Positions 1 through 7,659 of a DNA stretch of 64,000 nucleotides are shown here, one piece after another. The notes beneath the pieces are model-generated. The model was given only the letters and a program-made list of their open reading frames with translations. It ran no database searches and had not been told where the DNA came from. This stretch comes from Amycolatopsis roodepoortensis (GTDB lineage: Bacteria; Actinomycetota; Actinomycetes; Mycobacteriales; Pseudonocardiaceae). The stretch is from assembly GCF_014873915.1 (NCBI RefSeq), contig NZ_JADBEJ010000005.1, positions 2,604,001-2,668,000 on the forward strand, read 5' to 3'. Made by a program: the position numbers and the translations under genes. Within the stretch, counting starts at the first letter, position 1; each line of letters begins with the position of its first letter.

Positions 1-3000
1 GCGCACGTGGTCGTCCTCGGGGGTGAACAGACGCCGGACGCGCAGCTCATGAAGCTCTCGACGGTCCCGGCGGGCACGGCGGCGGAGGCGCACGCGTACC
101 TCGCGCAGGGCGGGCCGGAGAACCTCACCCAGCTGCACCGCTTCCTGAGCGACACGCTCCTTCTGACGGGTGACGGCTTCGAGCCGCCCGCCGTGCAACC
201 GCTGTGGGGTGTCCTGGAGCGCGAGCCGAAGTCCACCGAGGGTCCGGTCATCGCGATCCTCTACTACCGGGCGCATCACCTGTCCGGCAACACCGAGTTC
301 GTCCACGCGCTGTCCGACGCCGTCGAGACCGCCGGGGGCCGCGCGCTCCCGATCCACTGCGCGTCCCTGCGCACCCGCGAGCCGGAGATGATGGCCGAGC
401 TGGCCAAGGCAGACGCGCTCCTGGTCACCGTGCTGGCCGCCGGCGGCACGCGGCCGTCCGAGGTCGGCGCGGGCGGCGACGACGAGGCGTGGGACGTCGC
501 CGAGATGGCCGCGCTCGACATCCCGATCCTCCAGGCGCTGTGTCTCACCAGCGACCGCGAGACCTGGTCGGCCAACGACGACGGCCTCTCCCCGCTCGAC
601 GCGGGCAACCAGATGGCCGTCCCCGAGTTCGACGGCCGGCTCATCACCGTCCCGTTCTCGTTCAAGGAGATCGACGACGACGGCCTCCCCAAATACGTGC
701 CGGACGCCGAACGCGCGTCCCGCGTCGCGAAGATCGCGCTCGCGCACGCCCGGCTGCGCCACACTCCCCCGCCGGAACGCCGTATCGCGCTGATGCTGTC
801 CGCGTACCCGACGAAGCACTCCCGCGTCGGCAACGCCGTGGGCCTCGACACGCCCGCGTCCGCGATCGAACTGCTGCGCCGCATGCGCGACCAGGGCTAC
901 GACCTGGGCGAGAACCCGTTCCCCGGCGTGGAGCCCACCGGTACCGACCAGCCCGACGGGGACGCGCTGATCCACGCGCTCATCGCCGCGGGCGGGCAGG
1001 ACCCGGAGTGGCTCACCGAGGAACAGCTGTCCGGCAACCCGATCCGTGTGCCCGCCGACAAGTACCGCCAGTGGTTCGCCGAGCTGCCCGCGGAGCTGCG
1101 CGAGGGCATGGAGGAACACTGGGGCCCCGCGCCCGGCGAGCTCTACGTCGACAACGGCGACATCGTCCTGGCGTCCCTGCAATCGGGCAACGTCATCCTG
1201 ATGATCCAGCCGCCGCGCGGCTTCGGCGAGAACCCGGTGGCGATCTACCACAACCCGGACCTCCCGCCGAGCCACCACTACCTGGCCGCGTACCGCTGGC
1301 TGGAGGAGGAGTTCGGCGCGCACGCCGTCGTCCACCTCGGCAAACACGGTTCGCTGGAATGGCTTCCCGGCAAGACCGCCGGTCTCTCCGACTCGTGCGC
1401 GCCGGACGCCGTCCTCGGCAACCTGCCGCTGATCTACCCGTTCCTGATCAACGACCCGGGTGAGGGCGCGCAGGCGAAACGGCGCGCGCACGCCACGATC
1501 GTCGACCACCTGATCCCGCCGATGGCCCGCGCCGAGAGCTACGGCGACATGGCCCGCCTGGAGCAGCTTCTCGACGAGCACGCCAACATCGCCGCGATGG
1601 ACCCGGCGAAGCTGCCCGCGGTCCGCGCCCAGATCTGGACGCTCATCCAGGCCGCCAAACTGGACCACGACCTCGGTGTCGAGGAACGCCCGCACGACGC
1701 GGAGTTCGACGACTTCCTGCTGCACATCGACGGCTGGCTGTGCGAGGTCAAGGACGCCCAGATCCGCGACGGCCTGCACATCCTCGGCGCCGCGCCGGTG
1801 GGTGAGGCGCGGATCAACCTCGTGCTCGCCATGCTGCGCGCCCAGCAGATGTGGGGCGGCAAGCAGGGCGCGGTCCCCGGGCTGCGGTCCGCGTTGGGGC
1901 TCAAGGAGAACAGCGACGCCCCACTGTCCGAAGTGGACGCCATCGAGCAGACGGCCCGCTCGCTCGTCGAGGCGATGGAGGCCAGGGACTGGTCCCCCGA
2001 CGCCGTCGCCGAGGTCGTCGCGGAGGTGCCGGAACACCAGGAGGTCGCCCGCGTGCTGACCTTCGCCGCCACCGAGATCGTGCCGCGGCTGGCGGGCACC
2101 GGCGCCGAGATCGACGCCGTGCTCCACGCGCTCGACGGCGGCTACATCCCGGCCGGGCCCAGCGGTTCCCCCTTGCGCGGCCTGATCAACGTGCTGCCGA
2201 CCGGTCGTAACTTCTACACCGTCGACCCGAAGGCCATCCCGAGCCGTCTCGCCTGGGAGACCGGGCAGGCGCTCGCGGACTCGCTTCTCCGCCGCTACAA
2301 GGAGGACACGGGTGACTGGCCGCGTTCGGTCGGCCTCTCGGTCTGGGGCACGTCGGCGATGCGCACGTCGGGTGACGACGCGGCGGAAGTCCTCGCCCTG
2401 CTGGGTGTCCAGCCGATCTGGGACGAGGCGTCGCGGCGGGTCACCGGTATCGAGGCGATCCCGCTCGCCGAACTCGGCCGCCCCCGGATCGACGTCACCG
2501 TGCGGATCAGCGGGTTCTTCCGCGACGCCTTCCCGCACGTGATCACCCTTCTGGACGACGCCGTCCGCCTGGTGGCAAACCTCGACGAGCCGGACGAGCA
2601 GAACTTCGTGCGCGCCCACACCCGCGCGGATCTGGCCGCGCACGGCGACGAACGCCGGGCCACCACGAGGATCTTCGGCTCCAAGCCCGGCGCGTACGGC
2701 GCGGGGCTGCTGCCGCTGATGGATTCCGGGAACTGGCGCGACGACAAGGATCTCGCGGAGGTCTACGCGGTCTGGGGCGGGTTCGCCTACGGCCGCGACC
2801 TCGACGGCAGGCCGGCGCGCGAGGACATGGAGAACTCGTACAAGCGGATCGTGGTCGCGGCCAAGAACACCGACACCCGTGAACACGACATCGCCGACTC
2901 CGACGACTATTTCCAGTACCACGGCGGGATGATCGCGACGGTCCGCGCGCTGACTGGCACCGCGCCCGCGTCCTACGTCGGCGACAGCACCACCCCCGAC

Positions 3001-3381
3001 GCGGTCCGCACGCGGACGCTCGGCGAGGAGACCGCGCGCGTCTTCCGCGCCCGCGTGGTCAACCCGCGCTGGCTGGCGGCGATGCGCAAGCACGGTTACA
3101 AGGGCGCTTTCGAGCTGGCGGCGACCGTCGACTACCTGTTCGGTTTCGACGCCACCGCGGGCGTGGTCGGCGACTGGATGTACGAGAAGCTCACCGAGTC
3201 CTACGTGCTCGACGAGGTCAACCAGGAGTTCCTGCGCCAGGCCAACCCGTGGGCGCTTCGCGGCATCATCGAACGGCTGAACGAGGCGGCCGACCGGGGG
3301 CTTTGGGCGGAGCCGGACGCCGATCTTTTGGCTCAGCTGCGCGAGGTCTACTTATCGCTGGAGGGGGATCTCGAATCCTGA
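1..3381 (+). CDS. cobN: Cobaltochelatase subunit CobN, 5'-truncated by window edge
   Basis: Large subunit of the aerobic-type cobaltochelatase, which inserts Co2+ into hydrogenobyrinic acid a,c-diamide with ATP and the CobS/CobT-type (ChlI/ChlD-like) partners during cobalamin synthesis; cytoplasmic. The frame is open from base 1 to a TGA at 3379-3381, giving about 1126 visible residues. Family members are about 1200 residues, so the true start lies upstream and the in-frame GTG at position 7 is only an internal codon. The family motif HGSLEWLPGK is visible around residue 447, and the C-terminal part carries the conserved NPWALRGIIERL segment seen in CobN/BchH proteins. No cobalamin riboswitch can be judged because the 5' region is missing. 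CobN and magnesium chelatase BchH/ChlH are related, but length and motifs favour CobN. The next gene on this strand is a tiny Cys-rich ORF about 110 bp downstream. Confidence 0.93.
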   Translation, partial: AHVVVLGGEQTPDAQLMKLSTVPAGTAAEAHAYLAQGGPENLTQLHRFLSDTLLLTGDGFEPPAVQPLWGVLEREPKSTEGPVIAILYYRAHHLSGNTEFVHALSDAVETAGGRALPIHCASLRTREPEMMAELAKADALLVTVLAAGGTRPSEVGAGGDDEAWDVAEMAALDIPILQALCLTSDRETWSANDDGLSPLDAGNQMAVPEFDGRLITVPFSFKEIDDDGLPKYVPDAERASRVAKIALAHARLRHTPPPERRIALMLSAYPTKHSRVGNAVGLDTPASAIELLRRMRDQGYDLGENPFPGVEPTGTDQPDGDALIHALIAAGGQDPEWLTEEQLSGNPIRVPADKYRQWFAELPAELREGMEEHWGPAPGELYVDNGDIVLASLQSGNVILMIQPPRGFGENPVAIYHNPDLPPSHHYLAAYRWLEEEFGAHAVVHLGKHGSLEWLPGKTAGLSDSCAPDAVLGNLPLIYPFLINDPGEGAQAKRRAHATIVDHLIPPMARAESYGDMARLEQLLDEHANIAAMDPAKLPAVRAQIWTLIQAAKLDHDLGVEERPHDAEFDDFLLHIDGWLCEVKDAQIRDGLHILGAAPVGEARINLVLAMLRAQQMWGGKQGAVPGLRSALGLKENSDAPLSEVDAIEQTARSLVEAMEARDWSPDAVAEVVAEVPEHQEVARVLTFAATEIVPRLAGTGAEIDAVLHALDGGYIPAGPSGSPLRGLINVLPTGRNFYTVDPKAIPSRLAWETGQALADSLLRRYKEDTGDWPRSVGLSVWGTSAMRTSGDDAAEVLALLGVQPIWDEASRRVTGIEAIPLAELGRPRIDVTVRISGFFRDAFPHVITLLDDAVRLVANLDEPDEQNFVRAHTRADLAAHGDERRATTRIFGSKPGAYGAGLLPLMDSGNWRDDKDLAEVYAVWGGFAYGRDLDGRPAREDMENSYKRIVVAAKNTDTREHDIADSDDYFQYHGGMIATVRALTGTAPASYVGDSTTPDAVRTRTLGEETARVFRARVVNPRWLAAMRKHGYKGAFELAATVDYLFGFDATAGVVGDWMYEKLTESYVLDEVNQEFLRQANPWALRGIIERLNEAADRGLWAEPDADLLAQLREVYLSLEGDLES

Positions 3382-3488
3382 CATCACCCGCTGGAGCAGC
3401 CCCGTGGCACTCCCGGCGGTACCACTGTCATATGCGCAGAACTTAGCGTGACAAGGGCGGTGGGACGTCAATGATCGGGAGGACAGCG

Positions 3489-3581
3489 ATGATCAAGCGT
3501 CTGTTGAAGGTCGTGCTTCGCCACGGTTGCTGCTCGGCGTGCACCGGTCTGGGCTGCGGCTGCTGCGACGCCTGCAAGTAG
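3489..3581 (+). CDS. Cys-rich 30-residue peptide, unknown function
   Basis: A 30-codon ORF (ATG at 3489, TAG at 3579-3581) with a near-ideal Shine-Dalgarno GGGAGGA at 3477-3483, five bases from the ATG. The N-terminal third is basic and hydrophobic (MIKRLLKVVLRHG). The rest holds seven cysteines arranged CC-x2-C-x4-C-x-CC-x2-C and ends in Lys. I do not recognise a named family. The Cys pattern would suit a small metal-binding (metallothionein-like) or thiol-reactive peptide; this is inference. It lies about 110 bp downstream of cobN on the same strand and stops 2 bp before the end of the convergent RibD-like gene, so it cannot be a leader for that gene. It could instead lead nothing and be an independent transcript. 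Confidence 0.6.
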   Translation: MIKRLLKVVLRHGCCSACTGLGCGCCDACK

Positions 3582-3583
3582 TT

Positions 3584-4699
3584 TCAGAGGTGGACACCCC
3601 GGATATGGGTGTTCGCGCGGCGGACGTCGGCGGCGAGGGCGGGTACCTCGACCACCCGGCGTCCGGCCGTCTCCAACGTCTCGGCGCCGACGCAGTCGAC
3701 GAACACCGACGGCTCGCGCCAGGCGAAAACGACGCGCGGGATGCCGGCGTCGAGGATGAGCTGGGTGCAGCTTCGCGGATGTGACGTCCGCGAGCTGCAC
3801 GGCTCCAGTGACGTGTACATCGTCGCCCCCGCCAGCCTCGGATCTCCGGGTGCGAGCTTGGCGAGGGCGGCTTCTTCGGCGTGGTTGGCGGGATCGCCGT
3901 CGCCCGAGAAACCGGTGGAGATCACTTCGCCGTCGGCGGCGACGATCACCGCTCCGACGCGGAAGGTGCGCGGCGGGCAGTTCTCGGCGAGCGCGATGGC
4001 CTCGCGCAGATGCCGAATGTCCACATCGGACGGTTCGGGAGTCGCGTGGTACTCCAGGACGGCGATGTCGCCCAGCCTCGTGCTTTCGACCAGGGTCAGC
4101 CCACGCGGGAAGGCGCCAGGGCCGACGAAGCGCGGCGCGCGCGGATCGCCGACGAAGAACGGCGCGACGGCCAGGTGCAGTTCGTCGACCAGACCCTCGG
4201 TGAGAAACTGGGTGTGGATCGCGCCGCCGCCTTCGACCATCAGCCGCCGGACGCCGCGCGCGTAGAGATCCGCCAGCATTTCGCTTAGGCCGGCCAGTTC
4301 GACGATGGTCGCCTTCACTCCCGTGACGACGCCGGGCGGCGCGTAGACCAGCTTCTCGGCTTCACCGACGGTGAAGAACTGTGCCGCCGGATCGAGTGAC
4401 CCGCTCCGCGTGAGGGTGACCTTGACCGGTTGCTCCGGGCGTCCTTCCGCGACCCTTTTCGCGACGAGCTCCGGTGAGCGGACCAGCAACCGCGGATCGT
4501 CCGCGCGCACCGTGTTCGCGCCGACGAGGATCGCGTCCGACGCCGCGCGCAGCCCGTCCACCCTGGCCCAGTCCTCGTCGTTGGACAGCACCAGCCGGGT
4601 TTCGCTCGCGTCGTCGAGGTAGCCGTCGAGCGAGACCGCGGCGGAGAGCAGGACATGAGGGCGTTCGATCACGACTGTCAGTATGCCCCCGCCGGTCAC
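3584..4699 (-). CDS. RibD-like protein with reversed order: reductase then deaminase domain
   Basis: A 371-residue protein. Residues ~12-225 are a RibD_C/dihydrofolate-reductase-like pyrimidine reductase domain (LSAAVSLDGYLDD, ILVGANTVRADDPRLL, VEGGGAIHTQFL). Residues ~230-371 are a cytidine/deoxycytidylate-deaminase-like zinc domain with HAEEAAL and a PC-x9-C metal site. Canonical RibD of riboflavin synthesis has the deaminase first, so this is the opposite arrangement and may act on a related pyrimidine or pteridine substrate rather than in riboflavin synthesis; that is inference. No rib genes are nearby. The longest frame starts at a GTG at 4699; an in-frame GTG at 4672 (VIERPHVLL) is an equally good start. 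Upstream lies the ~79-bp repeat array. It converges on the Cys-rich ORF with a 2-bp gap. Confidence 0.85.
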   Translation of the reverse strand: MTGGGILTVVIERPHVLLSAAVSLDGYLDDASETRLVLSNDEDWARVDGLRAASDAILVGANTVRADDPRLLVRSPELVAKRVAEGRPEQPVKVTLTRSGSLDPAAQFFTVGEAEKLVYAPPGVVTGVKATIVELAGLSEMLADLYARGVRRLMVEGGGAIHTQFLTEGLVDELHLAVAPFFVGDPRAPRFVGPGAFPRGLTLVESTRLGDIAVLEYHATPEPSDVDIRHLREAIALAENCPPRTFRVGAVIVAADGEVISTGFSGDGDPANHAEEAALAKLAPGDPRLAGATMYTSLEPCSSRTSHPRSCTQLILDAGIPRVVFAWREPSVFVDCVGAETLETAGRRVVEVPALAADVRRANTHIRGVHL

Positions 4700-4744
4700 G
4701 GGTCACCGAGGCTGCAGGGTGGGGCTTGTGGCTGGTCCTTCGTT

Positions 4745-5825
4745 GCCGGAAATCGGCAAGGGGTGGCGGGGCGTCCCGGTGTCGCGTCGGCGTGTCTGTG
4801 CCGGATTCGGCGACGGGGTCCGGGGCGTGGGCCGTTGTCAGGTGATCGGGGGCGACACCTGGGCTGTCGCCGGAAATCGGCGACGGTTGCCTACGGGTCC
4901 CGGGAACTACCCGAAGCTGCGCGGCCGAGACCGACACCGGTGCTGTTGCCGGAAATCGGCGACGCCGCCTACGGGTCCGGGGAGCGACCCGAAACCACGT
5001 GACCAAGACCGACACCGGTGCAGTTGCCGAAATCCGGCGACGGCCGCCCGCCGGTCCCGGGAACATCCCGAAGCCGCGAGGCCGAGACCGACACCTGTGC
5101 TGTTGCCGGAAATCGGCGACGCCGCCTACGGGTCCGGGGAGCGACCCGAAACCACGTGACCAAGACCCACACCTGGGCTGTCGCCGGAAATCGGCGACGG
5201 CCGCCCGCCGGTCCCGGGAACATCCCGAAGCCGCGAGGCCCAGACCGACACCCGTGCTGTTGCCGAAATCCGGCGACAGCCGCCCACCGGTCCCAGGGAA
5301 CGACCCGAAGCCGCGCGGCCGAGACCGACACCGGTGCTGTCGCCGAAATCCGGCGACGCCGCCCACCGGTCCCAGGGAACGACCCGAAGCCACGTGACCC
5401 AGACCGACACCGGTGCAGTTGCTGGAATTCGACGACAGCCGCCCACCGGTCCCAGGGAACGACCCGAAACCACCTGACCAAGACCGACACCTAGGCAGTC
5501 GCCGAAATCCGGCAACAGCCGCCCGCGTATCCCGGGGAACGACCCCAAACCACGCGACCAAGACCGGACACCCGTACTGTTGCCGAAATCCGGCGACAGC
5601 CACCCACCAGTCCCAGGGAACCTCCCGAAGCCGCGTGACCGGCGCCTGTGCCATCGCCGAAATCCGGCAACCACCAGCCACGGAGCACCACCGGCAGCGC
5701 AACAACGGTCGACACACTGGCGACCATTACCGAAATCCGACAGTGCAGGGGCAGCGTTCAAGAAAACCTGTCTGCGCACTGCCAGGCGCCAAGCACACGG
5801 CCGCCATTGCCGAATATCGACGACC
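4745..5825. repeat. Minisatellite: about fifteen ~79-bp tandem units
   Basis: The 1.3-kb gap between the divergent RibD-like and ABC-F genes is filled by tandem units. Each is marked by a core GCCGGAAATCGGCGAC or GCCGAAATCCGGCGAC beginning at 4745, 4800, 4869, 4948, 5026, 5105, 5183, 5262, 5342, 5421, 5501, 5582, 5656, 5729 and 5809. The central ten are 78-81 bp apart and closely similar; the outer ones are degenerate. Both core variants keep a GCCG/CGGC inverted repeat around a 5-base AT-rich loop. The rest of each unit carries CCGGTCCC-GGGAAC, a CCCGAAGCC-like block and GACCGACACC. Spacings are not multiples of three, so open frames across it rotate phase from unit to unit and are not a repeat protein. 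Adjacent units lack unique spacers, so it is not CRISPR. Function unknown. Confidence 0.9.
4948..5261. repeat. Higher-order duplication of two repeat units (2 x 157 bp)
   Basis: Within the minisatellite, the two-unit block 4948-5104 is repeated at 5105-5261 with very few differences. The units from 4948 and 5105 share the distinctive CGCCTACGGGTCCGGGGAGC stretch, and those from 5026 and 5183 share CCGGTCCCGGGAACATCCCG, while other units carry different variants. This indicates a recent duplication of a pair of units, as by unequal crossover or replication slippage. Confidence 0.8.
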
Positions 5826-5952
5826 AGCTTCGCACAGCCGTCGCTTCGGCCTCCTCACCGACCCGCTGTCAGACCGGCACCGGTACCGTCCGACGGCCGG
5901 TCCTCCCGAGTTCGACCTGGCTCGCGAAAACCGCAGACCCCCCGAAAATCGA

Positions 5953-5981
5953 TCGCCACGCGCCAACCCTCGGGCTACCCT
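5953..5981 (+). promoter_or_regulatory. Candidate promoter of the ABC-F leader
   Basis: A TACCCT -10 element at 5976-5981 is preceded by TCGCCA (four of six matches to TTGACA) at 5953-5958 with a 17-bp spacer. Transcription would start about 6-8 bases later, at or next to the GTG of the 3-codon ORF at 5988, which would make that ORF leaderless. This is read by eye and unverified. Confidence 0.4.
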
Positions 5982-5987
5982 GTCGCG

Positions 5988-5999
5988 GTGATCTTCTGA
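5988..5999 (+). promoter_or_regulatory. Candidate 3-codon leader ORF before the ABC-F gene
   Basis: GTG ATC TTC TGA (Met-Ile-Phe-stop) lies seven bases after a TACCCT -10 element. Its stop codon TGA forms the first three bases of the 5' arm of the hairpin at 5997-6042 that covers the ABC-F start. A ribosome sitting on this ORF would overlap the base of that hairpin. It is too short for coding statistics; the claim rests on position only. Confidence 0.35.
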
Positions 6000-6042
6000 G
6001 ACGAACCTGCGCCCTCATCCACCTCCTTCGCAGGGAGTCTCA
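5997..6042 (+). promoter_or_regulatory. Hairpin sequestering the ABC-F Shine-Dalgarno and start (candidate attenuator)
   Basis: TGAGAC (5997-6002) pairs with GTCTCA (6037-6042), and CCTGCG (6006-6011) pairs with CGCAGG (6029-6034), separated by a GAA/GA internal loop and closed by a 17-base loop. The 3' arms contain the AGGGAG ribosome-binding site (6032-6037) and the A of the ATG at 6042. The 5' base of the stem is the stop codon of the leader ORF. Stalling on the leader would free the ribosome site, the usual logic of translational attenuation. Pairing is seen directly; the regulatory role is inferred. Confidence 0.5.
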
Positions 6043-7607
6043 TGTCTTCTTCCTTGACGCTTTCCGACGTCACCTTCACCTGGCCCGACGGCTCCCCGGT
6101 GTTCGAGCGCCTTTCGCTCACCATCGGCGCCGGCCGCACCGGCCTGGTCGGCACCAACGGATCCGGCAAGTCCACGCTGCTCAGGCTGCTCGCCGGCGAG
6201 CTGCGGGCCACCACGGGTTCCATCACCGCACCGGGTGAGCTCGGCTACCTGCCGCAGAATCTCGTCCTGGACACCGGCCGCCGCGTCGACGACGTCCTCG
6301 GTGTCACCGCGATCCGCGCGGCGATCCGGGCCGTCGAGAGCGGTTACGCCACCGAAGAGCATTTCGCCACCATCGGCGACAACTGGGACGTCGAGGAACG
6401 CAGCCACGCGATCCTCGACCGGCTCGGCCTGGGCGCCATCCGGCTGGACCAGCGGGCGGGCGAGCTGTCCGGTGGCGAACTCACCCTGCTCGGGCTGGCC
6501 GCCCTGTTGCTGCGCCGTCCCGCCGCGCTGCTGCTCGACGAGCCCACGAACAACCTCGACCTGCGGGCCCGTGAGCTCGTGCACCGTGAGGTGGCGGGCT
6601 GGGGCGGGATCCTCGTGGTCGTCTCGCACGATCGCGAGCTGCTCGGGCTGGTCGACCGGATCGCCGAGGTCCGCGACCGCGAGGTCACGCTGTACGGCGG
6701 GAACCTCGCGGACTACGAACACGCCGTCGAGGTCGCGCAGGAGGCGGCACGGCGGCACCTACGGGCGGCCGAGTCGGACGTCAAACGGCAGAAACGGGAG
6801 CTGGTCGAGGCCGGGATCAAACTCGCCCGGCGGGCCCGCTACGGCCAGCAGATGTGGGACCGGAAACGCGAACCCAAGGTGCGGATGCGCAAACGTCAGG
6901 AGGACGCGCAGATCGCCGCGGGCAAGTACCGGAACCTCCACGCCGACCGGCTGGAAGACGCCGTTGAGGCGATGAAGGCCGCCGAGGAACTGGTGCGGGA
7001 GGACGCCGAGATCCGGGTCGAACTGCCGGAGACGACGGTCCCGCGCGGTACGGACGTGCTCCGGATCGACGCCGTGCCCCGCTTCGGCCCGGCGGTGGAC
7101 CTGCACGTCATGGGCCCCGAGCGGATCGCGCTCGTCGGCCCGAACGGTTCGGGCAAGACCACCCTGCTCCGCACGATCACCGGCGAGATCCCGCCGGAGT
7201 CGGGCGAGGTGGGGTTGTTCGTGCCCGCCAGGCTGCTCCCCCAGCGGCTCGACGTTCTCGACGAGTCGCTGTCCATTGTGGACAACGTGCGGCTGGTCGC
7301 GCCGTCGCTCACGGACAACGAGATCCGCGCGAGGCTGGCGCGGTTCCTCTTCCGGGGCAAGGCGGCCGACCGCGAGGTGGCGTCGCTGTCCGGCGGGGAA
7401 CGATTCCGCGCCACGCTGGCGACGTTGCTGCTGACCGAGCCCACACCCCGGCTATTGCTGCTCGACGAGCCGACGAACAACCTCGACCTGGCGAGCGTGC
7501 GACGGCTCACCGAAGCGTTGCTGGCCTACCGGGGAACGCTGATCGTGGCGAGCCACGATCGCCCGTTCCTCGCCGACATCGGCATCACAAGGCAATTAGT
7601 CCTCTGA
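6042..7607 (+). CDS. ABC-F family ATPase (probable ribosome-acting, antibiotic-resistance type)
   Basis: A 521-residue soluble protein with two ABC domains and no membrane segments, the ABC-F layout. Members bind the ribosomal E site and act in translation or protect ribosomes from antibiotics. Domain 1 has Walker A GTNGSGKST (residues 37-45), signature LSGGEL (~148) and Walker B LLLDEPTNNLDL (~165). A basic, helix-rich interdomain linker (P-site tip region) follows at ~230-310. Domain 2 has Walker A GPNGSGKTT (~366), signature LSGGERF (~447) and LLLLDEPTNNLDL (~470). The ATG at 6042 has AGGGAG five bases upstream. The 5' region holds a candidate leader ORF and hairpin, and the 3' end overlaps a perfect 22-bp-arm palindrome. 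Function as a resistance protein is inferred from family and from the leader; a housekeeping EttA-like role is less likely because the protein is shorter and more divergent. Confidence 0.88.
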   Translation: MSSSLTLSDVTFTWPDGSPVFERLSLTIGAGRTGLVGTNGSGKSTLLRLLAGELRATTGSITAPGELGYLPQNLVLDTGRRVDDVLGVTAIRAAIRAVESGYATEEHFATIGDNWDVEERSHAILDRLGLGAIRLDQRAGELSGGELTLLGLAALLLRRPAALLLDEPTNNLDLRARELVHREVAGWGGILVVVSHDRELLGLVDRIAEVRDREVTLYGGNLADYEHAVEVAQEAARRHLRAAESDVKRQKRELVEAGIKLARRARYGQQMWDRKREPKVRMRKRQEDAQIAAGKYRNLHADRLEDAVEAMKAAEELVREDAEIRVELPETTVPRGTDVLRIDAVPRFGPAVDLHVMGPERIALVGPNGSGKTTLLRTITGEIPPESGEVGLFVPARLLPQRLDVLDESLSIVDNVRLVAPSLTDNEIRARLARFLFRGKAADREVASLSGGERFRATLATLLLTEPTPRLLLLDEPTNNLDLASVRRLTEALLAYRGTLIVASHDRPFLADIGITRQLVL

Positions 7608-7646
7608 ATGCGGTACTTGCGCGTGCAAGTACCGCATTCAGAGGAC
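7599..7646. terminator. Perfect long palindrome, bidirectional terminator, family B
   Basis: Arms 7599-7620 and 7625-7646 are perfectly complementary over 22 bp, with loop GCGT. It spans the ABC-F stop codon and lies 13 bp from the end of paaE, between convergent genes. There is no long T tract, so termination would rely on the hairpin. The core TCCTCTGAATGCGGTACTT recurs with two changes in the palindrome at 22188-22254, so it is a member of a dispersed family. Confidence 0.75.
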
Positions 7647-7659
7647 GAAACGCGGGTGG

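Noticed and set aside
7..3381. GTG at position 7 as the cobN start
   Set aside because: The frame is open to base 1 and the protein lacks the usual N-terminal part of CobN, so the gene begins before the window.
3489..3581. Cys-rich ORF as a cysteine-attenuation leader
   Set aside because: The next gene is on the opposite strand and converges on it, so there is no downstream gene to attenuate.
4362..5717. Minus-strand 451-codon open frame (and several plus-strand frames) across the 79-bp array that look like repeat proteins
   Set aside because: Unit spacing varies between 78 and 81 bp, so successive units are read in different frames; composition is Arg/Pro/Gly-rich as expected of antisense high-GC DNA; no ribosome site. 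The array also fills an intergenic gap.
4745..5825. CRISPR-like array
   Set aside because: Whole ~79-bp units repeat without unique spacers between conserved repeats, and no cas genes are present.
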